Below, one piece after another: positions 32,958-42,120 of a stretch of DNA of 64,000 nt (position 1 is the first letter of the stretch; each line of letters opens with the position of its first letter). Location: assembly GCF_003385515.1 (NCBI RefSeq), contig NZ_QNVT01000024.1:34631-98630 (forward strand). The letters run 5' to 3'. Origin of the DNA: Chryseobacterium pennae (GTDB lineage Bacteria; Bacteroidota; Bacteroidia; Flavobacteriales; Weeksellaceae). Under the pieces are notes generated by a model that was not told the origin of the DNA, searched no databases, and worked only from the letters and a program-made list of their open reading frames with translations. A program made the position numbers and the translations under genes.

Positions 32958-33203
32958 TTATTGTTTTACTCTCCACCTGATCCCGTCTTTGGGAGGAGGT
33001 TCGTTTTCACCATTATCGAGTGAAGGGTCTTGTTCCGTACTTTTTGGAATTGTAATACTGTCCATTTTCTTACTTTGTGAAGTGCTTCTTGTTTTGTTTT
33101 TTGTTTCAGGATAAAATGGTTCATCTGTAATATCTTCTCCTCTACATGATTGAGCGGAGATAAGCAACAGAATAATCGTTAAAATTGAGATTAACTCTTT
33201 CAT
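32958..33203 (-). CDS. Small lipoprotein, function unknown
   Basis: An 81-residue protein with a lipoprotein signal (LTIILLLISAQSCRGED; C20). The mature part is hydrophilic and disordered, rich in Lys, Ser, Pro and Glu. Such short lipoproteins often lie beside regulators with TPR domains in flavobacteria; here the TPR regulator gene at 33481 is divergent. I know of no function. Confidence 0.55.
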   Translation of the reverse strand: MKELISILTIILLLISAQSCRGEDITDEPFYPETKNKTRSTSQSKKMDSITIPKSTEQDPSLDNGENEPPPKDGIRWRVKQ

Positions 33204-33480
33204 TAATTTTGTTATTTAAAAGTTATCTCCGGCCGGATTGAAATATTTATTAGAATTCTGTTTTCGAAATTATAAGGTCTTCTTCGATGGAAAAAGAATT
33301 TATGGGCGCCTTTCGGGAAACGCGACGTGCTAATTCGGGAAAAATAACATCAATAAATAGATATATATTACTAGAATGCAAGTAATTAAGGTTTAAGTGT
33401 TTCAAATTGGTTTCCATAAAAAAGAAATGATATATTTTATGTAATTTTGACAGTCTTTCACCCACCTCACATCAACGTTA

Positions 33481-35217
33481 ATGGACAAAAAAGTTTACTT
33501 TGTTATCTTATTTTTGTGTTTTGCAGTTGTTTTTTCTCAAAAAAGTGACTTCAATGAATATGTGCAACTTCGTAAGAAGTATGAAAACTATCTGGATAGT
33601 GACATAAGAGCGCTGCCTCATATTAATTTATATATAGCAAAAGCTAAACGGGAAAAGAATTATCAGAGACTATTCCAGGGTTATAAAGATGCAGTAATGT
33701 ATTCCGTTACAAAAGAACAGAAACTGATGTATGCGGACAGTACTATTTTTGCTGCTAAATCTTCAGGGAATAATGATCTGATAAGTGTTGCCCATCTAGG
33801 TAAAGGTGTTGTTTATTACTATAATTATAAGAAGTTTAAAAAGGCATTGGATGAATATATGATGGCTTTTGAATATTCTAAGCACTCTAAGGATGAATAC
33901 TTTAAACATAAAATCTTGTACCATATAGGTGTTGTGAAAAGCTATTTAGGTTATTATGAGAATGCTTTAACTCTATTTGAAAAATGCCGGATTTTTTTTA
34001 AATCTAAACTCGGGGCAGAAATGCACCCTAATGAAATATATAATATTACCAAAGGCTATTATAACACTCTTCATCAAATGGCCGTCTGCCACAGGAATTT
34101 AAAAAATTATAAAATATCAGATTCTTTGACCGAAATGGGATTGAGGCATACTTCTATTGATAATGATTTATTACTGGAACACAGTTATTTCCTGAAGTGT
34201 AAAGGGATTGCAAGTTATCGAAAGAAAAATTATGCGCAGGCTCTAATAGAACTTAGCCTGTCACTTCCTGAAATCAGAAAAAATTCAGATATCAGCTGGG
34301 AACCCATCATTTATTTTTATATGGGAAAATCCTTTTTAGCACAGGGTAAGACTAAGGAAGCAATAGATAATTTTCGTAAGGTAGATTCAATTTTCCAAAA
34401 TTACCATTTTATTTTACCTGAACTCCGGGAAAATTATGAATTATTAATCAAATATTATCAACAACAAAATAAAGAAAAGCAACAGCTCTATTACATGAGC
34501 CAGTTATTGAAAATAGATGAAATCCTTGGTGAAGATTATGTTTATCTCATAGATAAAATTCATAAAGAATTTGATACCCGTACTTTACAGGAGGCAAAAA
34601 TGAAACTTGAAAAAGCAAATTCCAAAGGAAACCTTATCAATAGTGGATTAATGGTCCTCGCCTCCAGCCTTGTTATTGCCTTAAGTATTCGTTATAGGCG
34701 AGAAAAGAAAATCCGTCGGCAGTACGTAGCATTGGAAAATAAACTCATGACAATAAAAAAAGAGACTTCAAAACCAGTTATTAATGTAAGGATCGAAGAT
34801 GGTAAAAAATACGAGATCGCTAAAGATAAAATAGAAGAACTTTTACACAAGCTTCAAGCATTTGAAGATAAAAAGAGATTCACTCAAAAAGGGCTTACTA
34901 TTTACAAATTAGCTCAGCAGTTTAATACCAATGATAAATATCTTTCTTATGTTATTAACGAATACAAAGGAAAGAACTTTACTAAATATTTGAGCGAACT
35001 GAGGATTGAATATATAACGCAGCTCCTTTTTGATGAAAAAAAATATCTCGATTACAAAATAGAAAGCCTTTCTGAAGAATGTGGAATTGCTTCGAGGCAA
35101 AATTTTTCAAGCCTTTTTTATGAAATTAATGGAATACGCCCTACCGATTTTATAAGAAAGAGAAAAGCAGAATTGCAGGCTAGCCTAAAATCTCAGGCTA
35201 GTATAAAGTCTGCCTGA
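33481..35217 (+). CDS. TPR-containing membrane regulator with AraC-type HTH
   Basis: A 578-residue protein with a signal peptide (about 1-19), five or more tetratricopeptide-like repeats (about 60-360), one transmembrane helix (LINSGLMVLASSLVIALSI, near 383-401) and a cytoplasmic AraC-type HTH at 480-565 (LAQQFNTNDKYLSYVINEY, then CGIASRQNFSSLFYEINGI). It therefore senses something outside the inner membrane and binds DNA inside. This is a common flavobacterial layout. Neighbouring uptake genes to the left or the AT-rich block to the right are possible targets. Confidence 0.88.
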   Translation: MDKKVYFVILFLCFAVVFSQKSDFNEYVQLRKKYENYLDSDIRALPHINLYIAKAKREKNYQRLFQGYKDAVMYSVTKEQKLMYADSTIFAAKSSGNNDLISVAHLGKGVVYYYNYKKFKKALDEYMMAFEYSKHSKDEYFKHKILYHIGVVKSYLGYYENALTLFEKCRIFFKSKLGAEMHPNEIYNITKGYYNTLHQMAVCHRNLKNYKISDSLTEMGLRHTSIDNDLLLEHSYFLKCKGIASYRKKNYAQALIELSLSLPEIRKNSDISWEPIIYFYMGKSFLAQGKTKEAIDNFRKVDSIFQNYHFILPELRENYELLIKYYQQQNKEKQQLYYMSQLLKIDEILGEDYVYLIDKIHKEFDTRTLQEAKMKLEKANSKGNLINSGLMVLASSLVIALSIRYRREKKIRRQYVALENKLMTIKKETSKPVINVRIEDGKKYEIAKDKIEELLHKLQAFEDKKRFTQKGLTIYKLAQQFNTNDKYLSYVINEYKGKNFTKYLSELRIEYITQLLFDEKKYLDYKIESLSEECGIASRQNFSSLFYEINGIRPTDFIRKRKAELQASLKSQASIKSA

Positions 35218-35704
35218 AAATATATTTGTATTCATTATCTGGTCAATTCCAAAGAATGCTTTTCCTGCACAATCTAAAATCTTGCTCAGTTAAATCATGA
35301 GTTCCGAGTGATTCAAATCCTTTTGTAAAAAGGCAGGATACTCTTTTACGGTCATTTTTCATAAAAATGGACGTCCAAAAGGACATCTTGCACCTTCAAA
35401 AAAACACAAACAATAGTAAACAAATTTGAATTAATTGTATAATTATGCAATTACTGTTTGATTTATTGAAATTATACAGTTATATAATAGTTCAATAGTG
35501 TAATTATATAAATGCGTAATTATTGAATTACAGAATTAAATCAGTATATATTTCATTAATGCTGTAATCATATATTCACAGGTTTATATTTTTATTGCAA
35601 AATATTATTACTCACAAATATGTTTGTATAAATACTGTATTATATAAATATGGAATTATTTAAACCTATACTATAAATACGAAAAGTACAAATGTTGAAT
35701 TATA
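35218..35704. other. Long AT-rich intergenic block
   Basis: About 490 bases without a gene. From 35430 to 35700 it is extremely AT-rich, with many TAATTAT and TATAAT words and no stable GC stem. It could be a regulator-binding or nucleoid-protein region, or a decayed insertion. Short pairing GGACGTCCAAAAGGACATCT is seen near 35370-35390. Confidence 0.4.
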
Positions 35705-36163
35705 TTATAATTCGACAGGCAGAAAGTTCATTTTATTATTGCTTACGAAAGAGACAATAAATTCAAAAAATAAGGAAATGGAATAACTTGATGAATCGGA
35801 TTTCTCATTAATATAATAGGTATGCATCAGACTATAATACAATTCAGAAAATTCGACCGGAAGTAAAAAATTGATACTTTCCAAAGTTCTTTCTTCCTTG
35901 ACCTGGGTTATCTTGGTTCCCCTTTTTTTATAGAAGATCAGATACTGTTCGTTGGGAAAAGATATACTTCCATATCTATCCTTAAAATCCTGCTCAATAT
36001 TCAAAAGAGCCAGTGCTAAATAATGGCGGAAAGAGAATAATGATAAGAGCCCATTATCTTTATAATAGGTAAAGCTATATACTTTAAAATTATCAATTAA
36101 GATTTTATCCGTTTTAATTAACAGGTTTTTAGTTTTCTTGACTGCTTTTTTTGCGCACATCAC
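35705..36163 (-). CDS. Hypothetical protein
   Basis: A 152-residue protein with a lysine-rich N-terminus (AKKAVKKTKNLLIKTDK) and an aromatic-rich body (FRHYLALALLNIEQDF). No signal peptide or known motif. It is followed on the same strand by nothing close and preceded by another unknown gene 102 bases upstream (36266-36742); the two may form a pair. Confidence 0.5.
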   Translation of the reverse strand: MMCAKKAVKKTKNLLIKTDKILIDNFKVYSFTYYKDNGLLSLFSFRHYLALALLNIEQDFKDRYGSISFPNEQYLIFYKKRGTKITQVKEERTLESINFLLPVEFSELYYSLMHTYYINEKSDSSSYSISLFFEFIVSFVSNNKMNFLPVEL

Positions 36164-36265
36164 TACTTATTTTAATTAGCCAACTTGCCCAAACGGCAAC
36201 AAAATATTATTCACAAAAGTAGAGTAAAAACATGAATGCAAAAGTGCATTTAAATGTTTTTTAGA

Positions 36266-36742
36266 TCAATAGACAATAGAAAGGTCTATATTGCTTTTTT
36301 TCAGTTTCTGTACCACCTCTATGGCTTTTTGTCTCTGAAATACATAGTAAGCCAACTCTTTGGCAGGACTCAATAACGGAAATATGTGATTGTATACTTT
36401 TATATATTTGCAATAGTATAGCCCGTCTTCGGAGGTAAACAAGTAGATTTTTCTGTGGGTAGCAGATTTTATCCACATATCCAGCCGATCTTGAATATTT
36501 AGGGCTTCCTTTTTTAGTTTGATGGTAAATATTTCTTTGCCCTCAAACGAATTATCCTTAAAAATCAGGTTAAAATTACTGACAAAACAGCTCAATACAA
36601 TATTATATTCAGTTACAATGAGAGGATTATTGATATCTCCAAGAAGATTTACATGAATATCATTGTATTTGAAAAATTGTTCTACATAATGGTTTCGTCT
36701 TATGATGTCAGTAATCATATTGCCATTTTTACTTTCTTCCAT
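36266..36742 (-). CDS. Hypothetical protein
   Basis: A 158-residue soluble protein. It contains an aromatic core segment IYLFTSEDGLYYCKYIKVYN and a helical C-terminus (AKELAYYVFQRQKAIEVVQKL). I do not recognise a family. It is of about the same size as the next gene at 35705 on the same strand, but I cannot show that the two are homologous. Confidence 0.55.
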   Translation of the reverse strand: MEESKNGNMITDIIRRNHYVEQFFKYNDIHVNLLGDINNPLIVTEYNIVLSCFVSNFNLIFKDNSFEGKEIFTIKLKKEALNIQDRLDMWIKSATHRKIYLFTSEDGLYYCKYIKVYNHIFPLLSPAKELAYYVFQRQKAIEVVQKLKKSNIDLSIVY

Positions 36743-36870
36743 ATTTATATAAGATTAATTTAGTGAATAAAAGCAAAAATAATATTTTTTACCTATTAAA
36801 ACAATTAAAAATACTATAACAACTAATAAAAAAATTATTTATCTTTATCATCCAAATCTCTAATAACAAT

Positions 36871-37065
36871 ATGATTATGAAAAGGATCATAAAATTTGTG
36901 ATTTATGGTGCTATCGCATTTTATATATTTTTGTTTTCTTTCATAGGAACAATTTCTGACAATAATGACGCAAGAAAGATTTCTCTTGCCCTACTTGTTA
37001 TCGTCGTTGGCTGGAATATTTTCAAAGCTCCTTTAAAGAGGTTTGTAAGGAAGATATTTAATTAA
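36871..37065 (+). CDS. Small two-helix membrane protein
   Basis: A 64-residue protein with two hydrophobic stretches (about 6-25 and 36-50) and a basic C-terminus (APLKRFVRKIFN). A clear rho-independent terminator follows, which supports expression. The function is unknown. Confidence 0.55.
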   Translation: MIMKRIIKFVIYGAIAFYIFLFSFIGTISDNNDARKISLALLVIVVGWNIFKAPLKRFVRKIFN

Positions 37066-37087
37066 AAAAATTTTGGACGATAATACA

Positions 37088-37117
37088 GAGGCTGCCGAAA
37101 GGCAGCCTCGATTTTTT
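37088..37117 (+). terminator. Rho-independent terminator
   Basis: Perfect 9-bp GC-rich stem GAGGCTGCC / GGCAGCCTC with a GAAA loop, followed by GATTTTTTATT. It ends the small membrane gene. Confidence 0.85.
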
Positions 37118-37128
37118 ATTATTCGGAA

Positions 37129-38085
37129 TCAAAATTGTTCCAGATATTTCTTTGCTTTTTTGGATAAGACAAAGGCTTTTTTGATATTTTCAGTCCTGTT
37201 CTCTGAATTATTTACAGACCAGCTTTTTAAATAACGCACAGAATTAATAAATTCCGAAGTGATTCCAAATTGTAAGCAGATTAGCATACTTCCCATTTCG
37301 GCTATCAGTTCTTCAAAGGAATAACGTGTAACATCATAATGTCCTTTCAAATTTCTGTTCAGTCGGCTTTCGTGGCCTGTCCAGTGAATGATTTCATGAA
37401 ATAAGGTAGCATAATATCTGTCTTCTGAGATAAAGAATTTCTTTTCAGGAATAGCAATATAATCCTGTATGGGCGCATAGCACGCTACGTTTAGCCTTGC
37501 ATGGGTAAGTTTCAGATTTCCGGATGTAATTAATTTTGTGATGAAATTCTCACAATTGATTTGCTCCTGGAAATCCAATTCATGATTTTCATCTTCAGGA
37601 TCAATATTGATGTTGATTTCTTCCAAATTTTCGATTAATTCAGAATTAAAAACGGTATAGTTCCGTATGCAGATAATTTTGGTAAGGTTTTCTCTTTCAG
37701 CTGAAGACATTGTGGAAAACTGTTCAGAGGTGAAAATTTGTCCTGTTTCCTTATGTTTAAAAACATAGCTGAAAAATTCAATGACAGTTCCTTTTGCTCC
37801 TTTTTTCAACTTTCCACCAGCTTTAGATATGGATCTGAATGTCGCATAGCAGGATGTTTTGAATTTGTTAACAAGCATATCTATATATAATGCGAAGGTA
37901 TTGAAACCCTGATATTCTTTTTTGGTAAAGAGATTTTTAGGATGCTGAAAGGGTACATTAGCATACTGTTCCCAATCTTTGGCATTTACCTTATCAAGGT
38001 TTTCAAGGATCTTGGAAATAAATTTGTCTTCTTTAGACGTAGAAACCTGTGTTTTTGAATTTGTTTTTTTAGTTAAAGCTTTCAT
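37129..38085 (-). CDS. ArdC-like antirestriction/zincin protein
   Basis: A protein of 318 residues from the ATG at 38085 (a longer form from 38157 is possible but the region upstream is repeat element R1). The N-terminal half is an ArdC-like ssDNA-binding domain (VNAKDWEQYANVPFQHPKN, then TFRSISKAGGKLKKGAKGT). The C-terminal half is a metallopeptidase with HEIIHWTGHESRL. Proteins of this type travel on conjugative plasmids and ICEs and protect incoming DNA from restriction. It marks the start of the mobile-element segment. Confidence 0.8.
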   Translation of the reverse strand: MKALTKKTNSKTQVSTSKEDKFISKILENLDKVNAKDWEQYANVPFQHPKNLFTKKEYQGFNTFALYIDMLVNKFKTSCYATFRSISKAGGKLKKGAKGTVIEFFSYVFKHKETGQIFTSEQFSTMSSAERENLTKIICIRNYTVFNSELIENLEEININIDPEDENHELDFQEQINCENFITKLITSGNLKLTHARLNVACYAPIQDYIAIPEKKFFISEDRYYATLFHEIIHWTGHESRLNRNLKGHYDVTRYSFEELIAEMGSMLICLQFGITSEFINSVRYLKSWSVNNSENRTENIKKAFVLSKKAKKYLEQF

Positions 38086-38191
38086 AATGTTTGATTTTAA
38101 ATTGTTCTGACTGTTTCTTGTTGTTTTCTTTTGCTTTATGGCTAAAGGAAACTGCATTCAGACAAAACCAAAATGAAAGAAATGGAATGAA

Positions 38192-38315
38192 GGCTCTGAA
38201 ATCTTTTTGTTCGTAGAATTCAGGAGTGTCTGGGAAAATTATTGGAGCAGAGCGAAAAGAATTTTTTTAGAAACCCAAAAAGATTTTTTTTCTGAAGTGC
38301 AGATTTCTAATTTTG
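38192..38315. repeat. 125-bp repeat element R1
   Basis: Copy 1 of four. It shares with the others GGCTC-GAAATCTTTTTGT, GGAGTGTCTGGGAAAATT, GAAAAGAATTTTTTTAG and AAACCCAAAAAGATTTTTTT, and ends in TAATTTTG (38308-38315), a TAnnTTTG box. AAATCTTTTTG and CAAAAAGATTT form an inverted repeat. It lies 106 bases before the ArdC-like gene. Confidence 0.8.
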
Positions 38316-38342
38316 CTAACAGAAAACAGGAAACAGCCAGAA

Positions 38343-38374
38343 CAAAAAAGCAATCAGATAGACTCCAATTGCTT
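38343..38374 (-). terminator. Terminator of the 39468-38388 gene block
   Basis: Read leftward, AAGCAAT and ATTGCTT pair and are followed by six T. It stops transcription before repeat R1 and the ArdC-like gene. Confidence 0.65.
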
Positions 38375-38387
38375 TAAAAAAAGAAAA

Positions 38388-38810
38388 TTATAATCTGGTA
38401 TGCAGTAACCGTTGAAGATTTTTTGACTTTCTGAAATTGATATATCTCTTAAACTCAGAAGTTTTGGAAAATTCCTGTAAGGTTTTAATAGTTTCTACAT
38501 CTTTTTCAGCAATGCAGGAGATTTTAATACATGCTGTGCCGATATCTCCGAAACAGTTGTTGGCTCCAAATAGTAGCAAATAGTATGTTTCTCTGGAAAT
38601 AGGGCGTTGATAATGTGGAAGATTAGCCATTCCTTCCTGATCTTCATTCATAAACCTAAGATCTTCGTCGAACATTTCCTGAGTAAAGAAAACACCGTAA
38701 TCGACTTCATTATAGCTTTCATAGTTGAGTTTATATTTTTCCTTTAGAAATTCGTTGATCTCTTTGGCCTGATCCTGTTTTTTGAGATAAATAATAGTGT
38801 AAGTTCCCAT
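38388..38810 (-). CDS. Hypothetical mobile-element protein
   Basis: A 140-residue protein starting at the ATG at 38810 (MGTYTIIYLKKQDQAKEI); an upstream ATG at 38870 would overlap the previous gene. Soluble, acidic, with GVFFTQEMFDEDLRF and a conserved-looking LLFGANNCFGDIGTACIKI. The last gene of a three-gene leftward block that ends in a terminator. Function unknown. Confidence 0.55.
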   Translation of the reverse strand: MGTYTIIYLKKQDQAKEINEFLKEKYKLNYESYNEVDYGVFFTQEMFDEDLRFMNEDQEGMANLPHYQRPISRETYYLLLFGANNCFGDIGTACIKISCIAEKDVETIKTLQEFSKTSEFKRYINFRKSKNLQRLLHTRL

Positions 38811-38820
38811 GATAATGTGA

Positions 38821-39048
38821 TTATTTGTTTGTAATTCTGTATTTCCACCATCCGTAAAATTCTCTGTCATCTATACTTTCGCAGAGTTCTCCGGCAGTAT
38901 AGCCGTCTTTTGCGATAAAATGAAAAATGCTTTCCTTTGCCTGTTTTTCCAGTAGTTCTCTTTCCTCAATAGACAGTTTATCTAAGTCCTCATGATAGAC
39001 AAACCAAAATTCTATTTCTATTTTCCATTCAAATGTTGCTTTATTCAT
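38821..39048 (-). CDS. Small hypothetical mobile-element protein
   Basis: 75 residues from the ATG at 39048 (NKATFEWKIEIEFWFVYH). It contains AKESIFHFIAKDGYTAGELC and GWWKYRITNK. Acidic and soluble. Neighbouring genes on both sides are small unknown genes of the same strand. Confidence 0.5.
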   Translation of the reverse strand: MNKATFEWKIEIEFWFVYHEDLDKLSIEERELLEKQAKESIFHFIAKDGYTAGELCESIDDREFYGWWKYRITNK

Positions 39049-39108
39049 ATTGTTATTATTTAGGATTAAAAAATACGATTGCCTATACATCGTGAGGTAT
39101 TTTTGAGA

Positions 39109-39468
39109 CTAATGTTCGCTTGGGAGCAGTAAGACATTCGTTTCTTTCCAAATGGTTAATTCATCAAAGAAGAAATCTGAAAATGGGATATCTTGTGAAG
39201 TGAGGACATTATTGTTCCCGTCAGTTGCGGTAAGTTTGAATTTGGTATCTTGAATTCTTTTGATTTTCCACACCTGGAATTCTTCTTGTTTAAATTTTTC
39301 TTCAAATTGGTAAGAGGCAATACAGTCTAAGAACCAATAACATTGTTCTTCATCTGCAATGGTTTTGACGCCATCAGTTAATAATAAGCCTAAAAGGTAA
39401 GAGTAGTAGGATTCTGTACCTGTAAAATGATTGTAGTATTCATTGGCTGAAATGTTTGGGTTTTTCAT
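39109..39468 (-). CDS. Hypothetical mobile-element protein
   Basis: 119 residues from the ATG at 39468 (MKNPNISANEYYNHF). It resembles DUF6876-type proteins of Bacteroidota mobile elements in its opening (YYNHFTGTESYYSY, then LLTDGVKTIADEEQCYWFLD) and in the C-terminal FDELTIWKETNVLLLPSEH. Function unknown. Repeat R2 lies 179 bases upstream, probably in its promoter region. Confidence 0.65.
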   Translation of the reverse strand: MKNPNISANEYYNHFTGTESYYSYLLGLLLTDGVKTIADEEQCYWFLDCIASYQFEEKFKQEEFQVWKIKRIQDTKFKLTATDGNNNVLTSQDIPFSDFFFDELTIWKETNVLLLPSEH

Positions 39469-39646
39469 AATCTGAAATTTTAAATTGTTAATATTCATTT
39501 TTGGTAGACATCGGCTTGTATTTTAGTTGTGGAAATGTCAAAGAACGCAATGCTTTTTTCATCTAGCCGGTGTGCTGTTTTTTCTTTGCCCACTGACGAT
39601 AGAAATCCGGTTTCAGCACAAAACCGGAATGATAGAATAGAATGGA

Positions 39647-39774
39647 GGCTCCGAAATCTTTTTGTCCGGAGGATTTTAAGGAGTGTCTGGGAAAATTATC
39701 GGAGCAGAGCGAAAAAGAATTTTTCGAGAAACCCAAAAAGATTTTTTTGAGCAGAAGCCTGATTTATACTTTTG
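39647..39774. repeat. 125-bp repeat element R2
   Basis: Copy 2 of four, ending in TACTTTTG (39767-39774). Similarity to R3 extends left to about 39583 (TTCTTTGCCCACTGACGATAG). A one-base length difference in the A/T run relative to R3 excludes a conserved reading frame. The spacer from 39499 to 39950 holds nothing else I can support except a weak 66-codon frame at 39779-39979. Confidence 0.8.
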
Positions 39775-39950
39775 CAATATGAAAACAGCTCATGGCCAGA
39801 GAAAAGTAAAGATTTGGATTTTTTCATATCCAAAGCAAAGTAGGACAGATGTACCATTTGCAGATTATCAGTTTCAGAGTGCGAAAATTGTAATTTTAAT
39901 AGGACTATATATCAATTCAAATATTGCTACGACAGCAATTGACTTAACCG

Positions 39951-40196
39951 TTAATTTGACAGCTTTAGAAAAAGAGTAGTAAATTTTACTCCTCTTTTTC
40001 GAAGTTCTTCTGCTACCGCTTCCGCCTTACTGCGAATTTTCCATTCCGGTGGATTTTGTACTTTTAAAGCGTGATAAGCCCGCATCCCATAACCAAAGCC
40101 AATGTTTGACGGTTTGCATATGGCTTCATAATATTTTTGATCGTAATTTTCTAATCTTTTTAATAGAGTTTCTGTTTTATATGTTCTTGTCGCCAT
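39951..40196 (-). CDS. Small hypothetical protein of the mobile element
   Basis: An 81-residue basic protein (ATRTYKTETLLKRLENYDQ, then YHALKVQNPPEWKIRSKAE). It reads as a helical, possibly nucleic-acid-binding protein, but no motif is diagnostic. It is the last gene of a seven-gene leftward block that starts at 42531. Confidence 0.5.
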   Translation of the reverse strand: MATRTYKTETLLKRLENYDQKYYEAICKPSNIGFGYGMRAYHALKVQNPPEWKIRSKAEAVAEELRKRGVKFTTLFLKLSN

Positions 40197-40208
40197 AATA
40201 AGATATTA

Positions 40209-40787
40209 TTACTTGTTTATTGGATCATAAATGTGGGAATTCAATGCGATTAATAGTTCTTTCTTTTGAGTGTGGCTGTAGAAAGAATAATAACCACCGT
40301 TCTTTTTTGTCATTAATTGACAGTTCTTATACGTCTTTGGTTTTAATCCTTTTCTTTTCAATTCTTTCGGAATATTCGTGTCTTCTCTGACATCTGCGAA
40401 ATAAGGAAGAAAGGCTTTATTATAATTCTCACCTTCCGGTACTTCTGAAACAGTATAATATCTTCCACTGCTCCAAGTTTCAGTTTTATTATTCTTTTCA
40501 CAGATGAAAACATCATTAATCTTTTCCACTTTATCAAAATTTAGTTTCTCAAACGTTTTAAAACTGGAACCTATCATATCATAACTTCTAATGAGGTAAA
40601 TACATTCAACAACTTTTGAACGTGCTAAAATTTCAAACTCCCAGCTTTTATGAGAGGTATTTAATAAAACATTTGACAGGATATAATCTGAAATGGTGTA
40701 ATTCTTTCCATTGTAAGAAAAATCCCAAAATAGATTGCTTAAAGAAATGCTCTTAAAATACTGTTCTAATATTTGCTTGTTTGTCAT
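40209..40787 (-). CDS. Hypothetical protein
   Basis: A 192-residue soluble protein with TEKWSSGRYYTVSEVPEG-like aromatic segments (TETWSSGRYYTVSEVPE) and a basic C-terminus. Its start overlaps the previous gene by 4 bases. No known family. Confidence 0.55.
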   Translation of the reverse strand: MTNKQILEQYFKSISLSNLFWDFSYNGKNYTISDYILSNVLLNTSHKSWEFEILARSKVVECIYLIRSYDMIGSSFKTFEKLNFDKVEKINDVFICEKNNKTETWSSGRYYTVSEVPEGENYNKAFLPYFADVREDTNIPKELKRKGLKPKTYKNCQLMTKKNGGYYSFYSHTQKKELLIALNSHIYDPINK

Positions 40788-41026
40788 AATATAGGTTTTA
40801 AAATTTGGATTAATTCTCCGAAACTTCCTTTAAATACAATGTTTCCATTGTCGGAAATAACAATTTCCTCTATTTCTCTTTGCTTGTAGGAATCGCCGAA
40901 TCCTTCAAACAGGTCTATGGAAATCCATGCTTCGGAGTTTATAAAGATTGAAACCAAGCCTAAATTTTCTTTGTATTTAGGCTCGTTTCCAGCTTTATTT
41001 TGGGTTTTAATTGCTAATTTTTTCAT
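40784..41026 (-). CDS. Small hypothetical protein
   Basis: An 80-residue protein; the basic N-terminus (KKLAIKTQNKAGNEPKYK) is followed by a beta-rich part (GLVSIFINSEAWISIDLF). It overlaps the next gene by 4 bases. Function unknown. Confidence 0.5.
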   Translation of the reverse strand: MKKLAIKTQNKAGNEPKYKENLGLVSIFINSEAWISIDLFEGFGDSYKQREIEEIVISDNGNIVFKGSFGELIQILKPIL

Positions 41027-41036
41027 TTTCTAAATA

Positions 41037-41489
41037 TTAAAGAGTTTCTCTTATGCCGAAATAGGGTGGATTATCAATAAATTCTTCTGTTTCTTTGATG
41101 ATAAAGTCTTGAAATAAACCGTATCTTCTTGCAAATAGCTCGGCTTCTGTAAATGCATGTTCTAAATTATAGGCATAACAGATCCTTGTTTTTTCCTTAA
41201 AATGGACAATATATTTGAAAGTTTTTTTGATGAATACTGGATCATTCTGAACCGCAGAACTCATAGGATTTGCCATTTTAGCATACTGTAAAATTTCATT
41301 TTTGGATTCATCCGAAATTTTACCAAAAAATTCTACTTCCCGATATTTCGATATATGGGCTATTCTTTTATAGTCCCCGTTCACTTCCCTGTTGGTATCA
41401 CATACCGAGATTCCATTTCCTAAACTGAAGAATTCTATTTGTTCAGGTTTTCTACTATTCATTTTTCGATTGTTGTTTATATTTTTCAT
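41037..41489 (-). CDS. Hypothetical protein
   Basis: A 150-residue protein with a hydrophilic N-terminus (NINNNRKMNSRKPEQ); a start at the second Met (41459) is possible. Contains VHFKEKTRICYAYNLEHAF and a C-terminal acidic tail. No family recognised. Confidence 0.5.
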   Translation of the reverse strand: MKNINNNRKMNSRKPEQIEFFSLGNGISVCDTNREVNGDYKRIAHISKYREVEFFGKISDESKNEILQYAKMANPMSSAVQNDPVFIKKTFKYIVHFKEKTRICYAYNLEHAFTEAELFARRYGLFQDFIIKETEEFIDNPPYFGIRETL

Positions 41490-41498
41490 ATAATTTTT

Positions 41499-41870
41499 TT
41501 AGTGTGTTAATTTTGCCTCAATCAGATTCCATTGGTTATTTTCAAAAAGGAATTTCTTTTTGACTCCTGAATTATTTGTTACTTCTGCAAAAGCTCCATT
41601 TTTAACTTTCGGATAATATTCATTCAGAATTTCAAGGTGAGGATTATCAGTTGTGGATATGATACAGTAGGTAATGAGTTTCTCTGCATTGTGGTAAATC
41701 TTAGGTTCGGAAGTAACATTGTAGATGTAATCCCCACATCTTACTAAAAGAGCATCTTTTCCGTAGTAAAGCTTTTTCATACCGGCTATGCTGCCTGACC
41801 TGTGAAAGTTTGGAAAACTGCTTAAGTTTTCTGGAGCTTCCTCTTTATTTATTATTTTTACTCGTGGCAT
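41499..41870 (-). CDS. Hypothetical DUF6965-like/soluble mobile-element protein
   Basis: A 123-residue protein with beta-rich segments (LLVRCGDYIYNVTSEPKIY, then LITYCIISTTDNPHL). It resembles small proteins seen in Bacteroidota integrative elements, but I cannot assign a family with confidence. Confidence 0.45.
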   Translation of the reverse strand: MPRVKIINKEEAPENLSSFPNFHRSGSIAGMKKLYYGKDALLVRCGDYIYNVTSEPKIYHNAEKLITYCIISTTDNPHLEILNEYYPKVKNGAFAEVTNNSGVKKKFLFENNQWNLIEAKLTH

Positions 41871-41877
41871 ATCTTTA

Positions 41878-42090
41878 TTATTTTATTGTTGATATTTTCT
41901 TTATTTCAATTCCAATATACCTGCCTGTTCTTGTTGATACTTCAAAATGGATTTCCTGATATTCTGTTCCAAAATCAGCAGTAAAAACTTTTCCTTTTCT
42001 TACGCATTTACAGAGATAATAATCACTTTCCAAATAGGTTTCATTTATATTGAAATCTTTGGCTGCCATTATAGCTGATATATTTTTCAT
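41878..42090 (-). CDS. Small hypothetical protein
   Basis: A 70-residue protein (YYLCKCVRKGKVFTADFG, then RTGRYIGIEIKKISTIK), probably a small beta-barrel. It lies 8 bases upstream of the next gene in the block. Function unknown. Confidence 0.45.
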   Translation of the reverse strand: MKNISAIMAAKDFNINETYLESDYYLCKCVRKGKVFTADFGTEYQEIHFEVSTRTGRYIGIEIKKISTIK

Positions 42091-42120
42091 AAGCTTTTTA
42101 ATGTTTTGTAATTGTTTATT

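Noticed and set aside
33250..33465. A 71-codon leftward frame before the TPR regulator
   Set aside because: Its composition is plausible but there is no RBS, motif or neighbour that supports it; I left it out of the list.
39779..39979. A 66-codon rightward frame right after repeat R2
   Set aside because: It starts just behind the TAnnTTTG box of R2, but the matching place after R3 has a stop after five codons and no such frame is kept after R1 or R4. It overlaps a leftward gene.
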